NCBI GenBank assembly: GCA_029339195.1
Contig: JAPTJF010000269.1
Span: forward strand, 1-64,000
DNA length: 64,000 bases
Reading direction: 5' to 3'
Source of the DNA: Micractinium sp. NFX-FRZ
Taxonomy: Eukaryota > Chlorophyta > Trebouxiophyceae > Chlorellales > Chlorellaceae
A program made the position numbers and the translations under genes. Shown here piece after piece: positions 1 to 10,628 of this stretch (the first letter of the stretch is position 1; every line of letters starts with the position of its first letter). The notes under the pieces were generated by a model that was not told the DNA's origin, made no database searches, and saw nothing but the letters and a program-made list of their open reading frames with translations.

Positions 1-3000
1 GTGGGGCCGCCGCCGGCGGCGGCGGCTCTGCCGCCGCGCAGCGGCGGGCCCGCCAGCAGGTGCGGCTGCGTCTGGGTGCCGCTGCTGCGCTGACGTGGCA
101 CCGACTCGTACTCGGCAGCTGCTGCTGACTCATCAAACAGGGGGGGGCTGTCTGCCAGGACATAGGACTCTGGCGAGTCGGGGTCGGCGCCCAGCTGAGG
201 TGGCGCCACGTCAGCACCTGCCGCCGCATCCAGCAGCAGCGGCTCATCCAGCAGCGGTGCCGTTTGCACCGCAGTGCTCACCCGCAGGCCGCGCTGCCGC
301 TGCGCCTCGCGCTGCCGCTCTGCGCCGCCGCCGGCAGGCTCGCCACGGTCGCTGCCCGCCACGCTGGCGGGCGTGGCGCCCACCAGTGCCTCCTCGCCTC
401 CCACCAGCAGCGCCAGGTCATCCGCCTCCGACCACCCATCAAACGCGCTGCCGCCCTCCAGGCGCCGCTCCTTCCCAGCAAAGTCGGCCAGTGAGCCCTC
501 GCTGCTGTACCCGCTTGCCAGCCCTGCCGGCGCGCCGCCGCCACGGTCGGCACCTGCGCCGCGGTCGCCGCCACGCCCTCCGGCGCCCACCCCGCCGCCG
601 GTGGCTGCTATGTTGGTGAGGAAGGAAGTCATGCCTGGAGAGGAGGCCAGGCTGGAGGGGGCTGCAGGCGGGGCAGGGCAAAATGGGGACACATTTGGGA
701 TAAGAGGGGCGCCAGGACGTGATCAGGTGGTAGGCGTGCTGGGGCGAAGCAGGGGCGAAACCTTCGTGGCGGCCCGCTTGCAGACCAAGCCACCTTGCCA
801 CAGACCTTGCAGCACAGATAGAGCAGGCACGTAAACTTGCACACAGCCTTATCAATGCACAGAGCTGCACTGAGCTCCTCACCTGAGTCAGCAAAGGAGG
901 CGTCTGTGTCGGTGCCGCACCCCGACTCATCCCCGCCACCACCGCCTGCAGCCACTGCCAGCTTGGCAGCCGCAGCCGCCCGCTGCTTGTCCTTCTTCTT
1001 CTTCTTCTTGCCGCCCTTGACGCTGGCTGGCGCCGGCGGCGGTGCTGGTGCTGGGATCGGCTGCGTCACGGGCGGCCGCGGCGGGCGGCCCAGTGATGCT
1101 CCTGCCGAGGCGGCTGGAGCACCGGTGGCATCAACTGCATTTGCCTCTGCCTCGTCAACCTCGCCTGCTGCCCCTGCTGCATCAGCGACCCTGCTGGCGC
1201 CGCCACCTGGCACTTCGTCCAAATGCATCACGTCATCTATGAGCCGCGTCAGTGTGGTGTAAGCTGCCGTCAGCCCGGACACCGGCTGCTGTGGTTGATG
1301 GGTCTCGTGCTCTGCGCCGCGAGGGCTGCTGCCGGCGCCGCTGCCTGGCCCTGCACGTCCTGCCCCGCCCCCCAACCCATGCGCCCCCTCTGAGGCAACT
1401 GCCAGGCTGGCCTCTGAGGCGGCGGTGCGCATGCTGGCGCCAGAGGAGGCGTAGGCACCCAGCGGAGAGTCGGCTGCCTCATCGCCGGCACAGCTGCCGC
1501 CGCCCGCCAGGTTCCAGCTGCCCGCGGGGTGCACCCTGCAAGGCGCAGCGAGCGGGGGCAACCGCTTCAAGCAATTCAGGCATGCGAGCAGAGAGCATTG
1601 CAGCAGGGAGCAGGCGGAACACGTGTGGCCCGGATCTGTGCTACAAGGCCACTCACGCCCATGTCCTGGCCTTACACCTCGCCATGCACAGCTCCTGCTG
1701 GACATAGCACACAGCCCGACCAACCGTGCTGCCAGCCTGCCAGCCAGCCCACACATCCTGCCCTGCCAGCCTGCCAGCCCCTACCCACCTGAAGTGGCAG
1801 CGGCTGTACAGCCCAAAGTCTGGGTGCCCCGGCTGGTTGGCGTGCAGCACCAGCTTCTTCAGCCGGTGGCTGCTCCCACAGAACAGCACATCCAGGCCCC
1901 GGGAGGCGTAGCTGTAATAGTAGTCGGGGGCTGCCGCTGCCGCTGCCCCGCGCCCGCTGCCGCCGCCGGTCAGCGTGCCGGAGAGGGCGCCGGCCGCGGA
2001 GCCGGGGCGGGCGGGCTTGGTATGCGTGCTGCTGGGCGGTCCCAGTTCTGAGACCACGTCTTGCGGGGAGTCGCCAAAGCGCAGCAGCTGGGAGCCGCTG
2101 CCCAGCAGCAGGCCCTGGCAGGGCACCGCCTCGACTCGCCCCCAGTAGGGGCTGCCAGCTGGCAGCGGCGGCGGCGGCGCGGCGCGCGCAGCGGCCAGCG
2201 AGGCGGCGCTGCCATGGTGCACAATGATGCGGGCGGCTGGGGTGGACAGCGGCACGGGGAGCTGGGCGACGGCGCTGTTGAGGCCGCCCATACTGCCGCC
2301 GAACTGCTGCCGCTGCGACGCTGGGCCTGCTGTGGCTGTGCCAGCTAGGGGGAAGAGGAAGAGGATGCCAGGGTACTGCAGGGGGTACTGCCCGCCGTCT
2401 GCCTCCCCAGGGTACGTGGGACCAAAGGCCTCGCACACCCGCCCAAAGGCGGGCGCGTGCGCCGCCCCGCCAAACACGTGCCCGCCAAACCGCACCTGCA
2501 GGGAATGGCCCAGGGCAGGCATGTGGGCATGGGGCACATGGATCAGCACGAGGCAGTGTGATGAACAGCGCACGAGGCAGTGTGATCAACAGCTGGGCTG
2601 ATGGCGGAACAGAGCCCCGGGCAGGCAGCGCTGTGTGGGGCGCTCAGGCATGCCCTGGGTCCTGCCAACTCAGGCCCGAGCCAGCCGACCGGCACCGACC
2701 TGCAGGCGCGTTGTGTCGTAGACCTCTATGAGGCGCAGCCGCTGCTGGGTGCCGTCGAACAGCAGGTGGAAGCCGTGCTCCGGGAGGCACAGCGCCAGGT
2801 CACCCGGCTGTGCGCCAGGGCTCTGCAAAACGGCGAGATGACCACATGCGAAAAGATGACTGGTACATGAGACACTTGAGAATACCCTGTGCAGCGCGGC
2901 AGCCGCAAATCAGTGCACTGGAAGCAACCACCGAGGGCGGAGCGGCGCCGGCGCCCCGCTTGGCTGCAACTCCTCCTGGTCGGTGTTGGCCGCCCCGGCG

Positions 3001-3583
3001 ACTGCCCACCTGCGCATATTTGACCTCCACGCAACGGAACGTGGCGCGGTGCTGAGGGGAGCGAAGTAGGGCGAGCACCTCGGGCAGGGGCTGGCCTGCA
3101 ACACGGAGGGTAGGGTGGGGCGTGTGGATCGCACGGTGTGCCCCGCAAGACATGAGCAAGTGATCCGGGCCTCCCTCAGCTAAACGGCCCCTGCGCCAGC
3201 CTCTCTCTGCCTCACCCAGTCTGAAGGGGCCCAGCGACCCGCCCGGGTGCACCGCTAGAGTAGTGTGCGCCAGTGTGCAGTCCCTTCAACTTTGCAGGAA
3301 GGCCCGAGGTTCTGGCTGCGCCCAAAGGCGCGGCCTTTCAAGCGGCCGCAGTTGCTTTGGAGCCGCGACAGGTCTCAGAAGTGCCCCAGCAAGCTCGACA
3401 CACTAACAATGTTAGTCGGAGCTGCCAAGCATGCGCAAGGCGGCGCATTTTCGCATCCTCAGCCCAGGCCAGCCTGGCGGCGCCCCGTCACATCGCGGCG
3501 CCCACGGTGGCAGCAGCAGCGGTGCGCCCCTCACCTTGCCAAAGTTTGGCTTCCAATGAGTTGTGGCAGCTGCGGACTGCCAT
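1..3583 (-). CDS. PHAF1: UPF0183 / PHAF1-type phagophore assembly factor, 3' end beyond window
   Basis: Seven exons agree in phase: complement(3535-3583, 3216-3254, 3010-3095, 2700-2822, 1789-2495, 883-1535, <1-607). The ATG at 3583 gives MAVRSCHN. The N-terminus then reads SLGPFRLGQPLPEVLALLR, followed by HGFHLLFDGTQQRLRLIEVYD, GILFLFPL and RGLDVLFCGSSHRLKKLVLH. These are the hallmark blocks of UPF0183 (human C16orf70/PHAF1, plant UPF0183), which in animals binds phosphoinositides on the phagophore during autophagy; that role here is inferred from the family. At least 754 residues lie in the window, against about 400-420 in typical members. The excess is an Ala/Gly/Ser-rich C-terminal region with a KKKKKKDK patch, still open at base 1. 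The gene is head-to-head with the H2B-type gene. The short first exon is the least certain part. Confidence 0.85.
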
Positions 3584-4251
3584 TGATCACATAGGGGTAC
3601 TACGGTCACTGCGAGTTAATGCCTGAGCTTGTGCCGCCAGCAGCCTGTGCCCACACAGGCGCACCTGGCAGTGCGGCTGGCGGGGCACCGTGGGTTGGAC
3701 CCTGAACGCCTCGCCTCACACAAGGCATGGGCTGAGGTTGCGGGTGTGCCGTGGCAGGCCATCAACGAAAGCATGCAGGGAAACGGCACACAATGAACGC
3801 CTGTCGTTTCTGCTGCTCATGAACTGGTGCCTGTGAGCAGGCTAAAGCCACATTGTTGCGGGCTTCTGCCGCTGCCTAGCCAGCGCTGCCTTGGCGAGTT
3901 GGGGCTTCAGATGCTGCCCTCTGCTGTGAGGTTGGCAAGACGGACTCCATGCTGTGCATGATGAGCGGCCGCCCACCACCCACAGGTGTTTGGGGGCAAG
4001 TTCTGGCCTGTGTTCATCTGACTCCAGTTCAGCAGGTCACGAGGCATTGTCACGGGTAGGGGGCTTTGAGCTGGGCGCAGGGCGACCCCCAGTCTCCCGC
4101 TCTTCCGGAACCTCTGCTTCCCCGGCGATCCTCGACAGATTCATCCCAAGCACCCTTCTGCCGCAGGTGACCTAACAGCTAGCAGAAGAACCCGCCCAAG
4201 GCCTCAACTGAGGAGGCATCCAACCTCGCCGCTCCGCCGCACGCCGCCGCC
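3584..4251. promoter_or_regulatory. Shared intergenic region between two divergent genes
   Basis: 668 bp separate the PHAF1-type start (minus) from the first ATG of the acidic/H2B gene (plus). The stretch holds no convincing coding sequence: its open frames have no family motifs and no consistent splice sites. It must contain both promoters and 5' UTRs. I see no clear TATA box. Confidence 0.5.
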
Positions 4252-7200
4252 ATGGCCGCCGCCGAGGGTGAAGCCGTCCCAGAGCTGGGCATCGGCAGCC
4301 CCAACCCAGACATGCCGCTGATGCCAGCTGGCGGCCCAGACGCCAGGGGACGCGCACAGACCCGCAAGACACGGGTGAGGGGGCGGCGGGGCCCGGCGCG
4401 GCGGCGGTCGCCCGTGGCGGGGGCAGGTGCATGACAAGTGCATCTGTGCGGCAGTGCCAGACGCACCTCCTACAGCCCCAACTGCAAGTCTCTGCCCCTC
4501 TGCACCTTCCTTCTGTGCCTCTGCCTTGAGGCCGGGCTCGGGCTCTGCTTTCCTCGTACCTCACTGCCTCTACACCGTGCCTCAACCCGGTCTCCCCATC
4601 CCTTTTGCCTGCGCCTCCTTGCCGCAGCTGGTGGAGCACACCACTCAGGAGCAGGAGCTGCCCACGGGAGACCAGCTCGAGATTCACCAGGCAAGTGGTT
4701 GCCAACATTTGAAGCACATTTCAACCAACTCTTCACTCAGCAGCTTTGGTGTCCCACTTGTGGTTGGACCTGGCGTGCTAGGGACTGATGGGGGGATAGA
4801 GATATCAACATAGGGGCTGCGCGTGAGAGTACAGTGATGCAAGGGAGGCCATGTGCTGCGCCTGGGTGAGGCCTGCTTGGGGGCGCCCTCAATGCCTCAC
4901 GTGAGCCGCCCCGCCCTGCCAGCCACTTGCTCGGGCGTCGGTGCTTCATGCCCCTCATGCGTCGCCTTCAGAACGCGCCGTCCCTCACTCCTCCACCTCC
5001 CTGCCTGCCTGCCCCACCCCCGCCAGCCGTGCAGGTGCGCGAGGTGCGCGAGGTGGTGAAGAAAGTGGCAGTGGTGCGCCCCCGCGGGCGGCGCCAGCGC
5101 GGCGTGGAGCGCGAGGAGGCGGAGGGGCAAGAGGGCGCGGAGGTGGAGGAGGTGGCGGGCGGGCAGGGCGAAGCGCCGTCTCGCAGGTGGGTGGGCAGTC
5201 AGCAGCTTCGTGCATGCCTGAACCGCCTGGCTTGCCAGCCCGCTTTGCTCGCACCTGCTGCTCAGGCGCCCCAGGGCCTGAGAGCTGAAGCCTAAACCGC
5301 GTCTCGGCAATGTGCTGAGCTGGCGCAGCTGTTTGCCTCGAAGTGATGTGTAATCAGCACCTTGCCCCGCACCCATCTGTCTGCCCACCCCAAGCGCAGG
5401 GTGACCCGCCGCATGGATGCTGAGCTGGCGGCGGCAATGGGGGCTGACCTGGGGGGTGGAGGCTCCCAGGCGGAGTCGGAAGCAGGGGCGCGCAGGTGGG
5501 GCATGGGGCAGGGCTGTTTGGGGTGAACGGTGAGGGGCTGAGGGCAGTGGGTTCCTGCAGCAAGAGGGAGAGGGCGTGCCTACTGGGTTGTTCGAGGTGA
5601 CTCTGAGCTGAGGTTGGGCACTTGCGGCATGGCAGGCTGGGTGCTTCCATGGCAGGAGGATGGGTCGGTGCCTGTGCGCAGCCAGGTGACGCGAGGCCGC
5701 CTCTTTCGAACCAACTCGCCCATGACTGCGTGCTGTGCGACCTCCTTCCCCGCCCCTCGTGTGCCACGCGTTCTCATCATTTTGTTTTCTCACCGCAGGC
5801 GCTGGAAAACAGTGGTGGTGGAGGAGGGGGCGGGCGGCGTTGCAGCGCCTGGCACGGAGGCCGGAGCAGAGGCGGCGGAGCAGCAGGAGGAGGAGCACCC
5901 GCCCACTGCTGCAGCCGCGGCGGCTGCCGGTGCTCCGGAAGCCTCTGAGGGCGGGCGCAGCCGCCGTGCCACTCGTTCCACCCGCGCTCAGCCCAGCACT
6001 GGAGCGCCAGGTGAGACAAACGCGGAGCTGTTCACTTAGGCTTGGGGTGGTGGGCAAGAGGGCAGGATCTTGATCTGGGTCCCGTCCTTTCTCCCATAAC
6101 CTCCTGCAAGCCAGCAGAGGTGAGCTTGCAGCTGCTGGCCATCCAGCTTCAACACAACCTCCACCCTCAGCTGTTCACTGAAGAAAGGAGAACCACATGC
6201 AGGCCAGCCACCCACGGAAGCGACTGCGGAGGGTATGCCCAAGCCACCGCCACATGCTTTGCACGCTGCACCTCCTTTCCCACCTCCAGTGACCATGAAC
6301 CTCCTTATCCCGCCGCTCCTGCAGTCATCTCGGCGCCTGCTAGGGGCGTGGAGCAGCCGGTGCCCAGGGAGGTGCTGGAGGCGGCCCTGGGCGAGCTTGA
6401 GGAGGCCCAGGCGGCAGACGAGGCGGGGGCGGCACAGCAGGAGGCCGGAGAGATGGCGCCAGAGGGGGAGGAGGAGGAGGAGGAGGAGGGGATGGAGGGG
6501 ATGGAGGGGGCGGCAGAGGAGGAGGAGGAGGAGGAGGAGATGCCGGTGACGGCGGCGACAGACGAGACCCAGGCGGGGCTGGAGCCGCCGCGTCGTGGGT
6601 CGCAGCGCCTGCGCTCCACCGCGCGGCTGGGCGCCACTCAGGCGCAGGTGGGCTGGGGGGGCAGGCTTGAAGGGTAAACCGCAACCTGCCTTGCCTTCTG
6701 GAGCCCAGCGCAGGCGCCCTTGGTGGAGCAGCCCGTTCACAGCGCTGCCCGCTCCTCTCCCGCTACGAAGCCTCTAAAGGAGCGTGCCCGGCTGGGCCTG
6801 CGCGCTGCTGAGCACTTCGCTCAGTTGCCAGCGGGCACGGCTGGGGCCCTGCCCCTTCGTTCCTCCCTTTCCTGCTCATGGCAGTGCCTGACCCACCTTG
6901 CATGTGCATTCCCTTTAAACTGCTCCTGGTTCAGGAGGCGGCCGAGGCACCTGCCGGGCGCTCCCCCCGCCCCGCCCGCCCCCCTATGGCCCGCAAGCGC
7001 AAGGCGCCCGGTGCCGAGCCGGGCCCGCCACCCAGCCTGCCCAGCCTGACGCCGCTTGGCTTGGGCAGCAGCCTGCCGCCTCTGGGAGTTGGGGGGCGCG
7101 CACGACGGGGCCGGCTGTTTGCTGAGGAGGCGGCTGAGGAGGAGGAGGAGGAGCAGCCTGAAGAGGAGGGGGTGAGGCTGGGAAGGGGCCCTCTGGAGGA

Positions 7201-9370
7201 GGCTGAGAGGGCAGAGTGGGAGGAGGCGGCGGCGCCGGCGGGACCAGAAGAGGGAGGCGAGATGGGAGGTGCAGGAGAGGAGGAGGAGGAGGAGGAGGAG
7301 GAGGAGATGGCGAGGGCAGGGGCAGGAGAGGAGGAGGCAGAGGAGGAGGAGGAGGAGGCCAGGGGGCCCAAGACGCGCGGCATGCTGGGCGCTGCAGCCG
7401 CGGTGGTGCAGCAGGCCTTCAGGAACGTGCTGGGAGGGCCGTCGGCTGCTCAGGAGGCTCAGCAGGTGGGTGAGGTGGACATCTGTGCAGGGCTGTCGCA
7501 GCAGGACGTGTGGTGGGTGCAGTTAGGCGGGCACCCACGCAGGCCCCCCAGCCCCTCGCAGGGGTATTGCTTCAGGTTTGCCGCGGTGACCTGTGGCGTT
7601 TAACAGCCAGCTGACGTGGCACTTGTAGCTGAGGTGGCAGCTGTGCTGTGCGACCTGCGCTGCCTGCTGTGGCCGGCCAGGCCCCACCGGCCCGCCCTGG
7701 TGCTTTTCGTTACCTCTCCATACATGCTGGAAGGTCACTTTCTTGCGCTGCAGCAGGAGCAGGAGCAGGCCCCGCCAACCGTCACCCCCGCACGCCGGGC
7801 GCCCGCGCGCGGCGCCCCTGCAGCCAAGAAGGTGCCGGCTGCGGCCCACAAGGGCGGCAAGGCCAAGCAGCAGCAGAAGGGGGGCGGCAAGAAGGTGGGG
7901 CGGGATGTGACTGGGAGGGAGATGCCTGTTTGTTGGAATGAAGGTGCAGAGGGCAGTGCTGTGCTGTGTAGAGGGCTGCACCGTGCTGTGCTGTGCTGTG
8001 CTGTGCTGTGCTGTGCATGCTGTGCTGTGCTGCAATGGGCTGGGCGCCAGTGCAGCTCTTTGGCCCTTAGCAGTGCCTCACCACCAGCTCGACCCCCGGG
8101 CCTGGCTGCCTCGCCGGGTGCTGCAGAAGGGCGGCAAGGGGGGCAAGGAGGAGAGCTTCAGGCGCTACATCCACACGGCAAGTTGGGGGGAGAAAAGCAC
8201 CGGGGTTAGCAGCTGGGGGGACAGGTGACAGGACGCCATTGCTCGTTGAATGGCGATCATCATGGACGGTTGCTGGCTGCTGCGGGTGAGACAGACACCA
8301 ACTGCAGCTGCAGGAGCATCTGTGAGCTCTCAAATGCTGGCATCCCGGCTCCATTCTGAGTTGGAGTCGCACCGTTCTCGCCGCCGATCAACCTGCCTTG
8401 CCGCCCATCTGCCCCAACATCTTCTGCCCAGCAGGTGCTGAAGCAGGTGCACCCGGAGCTCAACATCTCGTCAAAGGCCATGGCGGTGGGTGGGGGTTAG
8501 GGCCCAGGCCTGGGTGGTGTGCCGGGCTGGGCAAGACTGGTCTAGCAGTTGGCTTTGCTTCAGGCGCGGGTGCGCCTTCTCCTCGCTGGAGCGGTCTTTG
8601 ACTCTCTGGCTGCTCGGGTTGAAGCCGTTCAGGGCGGAGCCGCATGAGCAGATGGGTCCTGCCGGCAAGGCATGCCTCCCACCCTGGCAAGGCAAGCGCT
8701 GCCCACGTTGATGGCGCGTCATTGCGTGTTCGTACAGCGGAGTGCGAAGCACCTTTCTCTTTCTTCTGTGCAGGATGAGCGAGGGCTTGTCAGAGGTGGT
8801 CGTGAACGCAAAATAAACACCTGTTGTCCGTAATAACAACAACACTGTCTGTGTCACCGTTTCCCGCCCCGCAGGTGATGAACGACTGCATGGTTGATGT
8901 GTTTGAGAAGCTGGCCTCCCAGGCCGGGCAGCTGACGCAGCACAGCAAGCGCGCCACGCTGACGGCGCGCGAGGTGCAGGCAAGTGTGGACACAAGGGGT
9001 GGGGTGGGGTGGGGGCTGCCTATGCAGCGTGCACACACACCAGTGGCGCGCTGGCGTGCAGGGGAGGCCTGCTGCTGTGGGCACGGCTGGAGAAGCAGGG
9101 CCCCGCCCACCTCACCTGGCCACGCTGTGCGCTGTGCCACCTGGCTGCCCGCACACACCGTCTCAGCCTGTCATGCGGGCAGCAGGGTGCCCTCTTGGCA
9201 ACTGCAAACTTTGACCTAGCGACCTGCCTGCCTGCCGCCCTCCCTTCCCTCCTGCCTGCCTGCCTGCCTGCCTGCAGACAGCGGTGCGCCTGATCCTTCC
9301 GGGTGCTCTGGGAGCGCACGCAGTTGGCGAGGGCAAGACGGCAGTGGCCCGCAGCGTGGGGATGGCCTGA
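4252..9370 (+). CDS. Glu-rich acidic protein continuous with a divergent histone H2B
   Basis: Exons: 4252-4374, 4628-4690, 5035-5186, 5400-5495, 5799-6010, 6325-6647, one starting at 6714 whose end I could not fix, 6935-7465, 7754-7894, 8127-8177, 8435-8485, 8875-8979, 9278-9370. All other junctions agree in phase. The first ~500 residues are low complexity: long Glu runs plus two similar basic motifs, SRRATRSTRAQ and SQRLRSTARLGATQ. The last exons encode a Lys/Ala-rich tail and an H2B histone fold. Donors at 4691, 8178 and 8980 are GC rather than GT, with strong GCAAGT context. No TGTAA signal or stop forces a split between the acidic part and H2B. Still, an ATG at 7724, in frame with the H2B exon, could start a separate H2B gene. 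The fusion is therefore an inference; the H2B itself is clear. Confidence 0.5.
7754..9370 (+). CDS. Histone H2B-type tail and histone fold (intron-rich variant)
   Basis: Five phase-0 exons (7754-7894, 8127-8177, 8435-8485, 8875-8979, 9278-9370) read as tail KAKQQQKGGGKK, then ESFRRYIHTVLKQVHPEL, NISSKAMAVMNDCMVDVFEK, LTAREVQTAVRLILPGAL and HAVGEGKTAVARSVGMA before TGA. This is the full H2B fold and C-terminal helix, which packs with H2A in the nucleosome. Canonical H2B ends near HAVSEGTKAVTKYTS. Here the Lys in AVTK that is monoubiquitinated in most eukaryotes is Arg (AVAR), and the following Tyr-Thr-Ser is replaced. Core H2B genes of green algae are usually short and clustered with other histones. 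This one has several introns and stands alone, so it is probably a replacement-type variant. It may be the C-terminal part of a larger acidic protein (see the 4252-9370 entry). Confidence 0.88.
7983..8032 (+). repeat. (GCTGT)n pentanucleotide repeat in an H2B intron
   Basis: About nine near-perfect GCTGT units, interrupted once by GCATGCTGT, inside intron 7895-8126. The same pentamer, read as GCACA on the other strand, recurs in introns near 42722-42760 and 43185-43225. Confidence 0.9.
9251..9275 (+). repeat. (CCTG)n microsatellite forming a polypyrimidine tract
   Basis: CCTG repeats run directly into the CAG acceptor of the last H2B exon. Equivalent TGCC/GGCA microsatellites occur at about 12284-12310, 34601-34625, 48105-48139, 51290-51325 and 53096-53121, mostly in introns. 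Confidence 0.9.
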
Positions 9371-10628
9371 GCGCCCCAAACCGGAGCGGAGCTGCAGAGC
9401 ACCTCAGCGTGCGGCCGAGCAGCTCAGCATCGCAGGACAGATGTGCTGCGCATTACAGCATGGGGGTGAGCAGCTGAGCATGGCTGCGCAGCGGATGCCC
9501 GCGCACCACAGCGTGGGGATGAGCGCCCCAGTGCTGGGATCGCAGCTGAGGGGGAACCTGCGCCTGTGGCACTTGGAGGGCGCAGCAGTCGCTGGTGCTA
9601 TGCGCGGGGGTTGGAGGGGATGGCAGGCGGCTGCCTGTGGGCGCCGCTTGACCTGGGAACGTACTTGGGGCCACATGTGGGGGTCCCGGCACAGCTGGCT
9701 TGCCAGGTCCCAGCCCCCAGCCAGCCGTTGTTTGTATTGCAGCCATGGCGCCGCCGCGCACGCAGTACGTACTGCCCGCATTCAGTGCGGCGGCTGTCAT
9801 GTAGCCCATTTTGGCAGCCACCCTTGCATGTATGTATGCCCAATTCAGTTGCAATGCACAGATCACAGCACAGCGACACGCTAGCAACCTCAACCTTTGA
9901 CAACACAGACTTGTCGAGAAGGGCGTGGTGCCAGCGGGGCGGGAGCGCCAGCTCCTGCGTCAGCACCCTGGTGTGACCGAGACGGGCGTGCGCATCGTGC
10001 TGTGTTCACACAATTGATTGGCGTCTGTCTCTTTGGGAAGTGCCGCCCTCTGCACACGAGGCCTAGGAGCCCCCCGGACACAGTTTGTTCCAGCGCGAGC
10101 CGGCGCCCGGGTGAGCCCAGCCCCCTCCAACCCGCTTCTCGGTTCCTTTGATCACTTTCAACGCCGCCGGATCGCGACGGGCGCGCCTGCCTGAGCCCGC
10201 AACTTGCAGTACCCTCGCCGTTCAGTTCTGGGGCAGTCTGCCGCCCTTCTGCCAATTGTGCTGCATCAGGGGCAGACTGCAGGGTCCCTGAGTGCTGCCA
10301 GCCCCACGCCGTCGCTCCGCAGGCTTGGGCAACCGGCTCGAAGGAGCACCTGGAGCTCGCGCCCCGCCGGCGCAGGCACAACAAGGTGGGCGCCTCCCCT
10401 GCATATGCAGCATGCGCCAGTGGCCCTTGGAGTACCGCCAAAACCCAGGGTGCCCCCTGGCCTGCTTCCCGCCGCCGCTCGCCAGGCTGCCCTGCCCGTC
10501 CGTCGCGTGGCTTGGCTGCCCGCTTCTCATCCGCTGTTGTGGCGCCTCCCGTCGTTGTGCTGCTTGATCCCAGGCTGCATGTCAGCCTTGCGCCTGTCGT
10601 GATCACAGTCTAGGTTGTTTGCAAGGTT
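9371..10628. other. Intergenic: H2B 3' region and bZIP upstream region
   Basis: About 1.26 kb without a supported gene. It should hold the H2B 3' UTR and the bZIP promoter, possibly with an untranslated or short coding 5' exon of the bZIP gene. A 238-residue open frame on the minus strand (9890-10606) shows no family motif. A direct repeat of the H2B stop region is present (9352-9379 and 9509-9530). Confidence 0.5.

Noticed and set aside
4897..6057. 386-residue open frame on the minus strand
   Set aside because: Lies opposite exons with consistent phases on the plus strand and shows no family motif.
9890..10606. 238-residue minus-strand open frame in the H2B-bZIP gap
   Set aside because: The composition and content look like a GC shadow; no recognisable motif or supporting splice sites.
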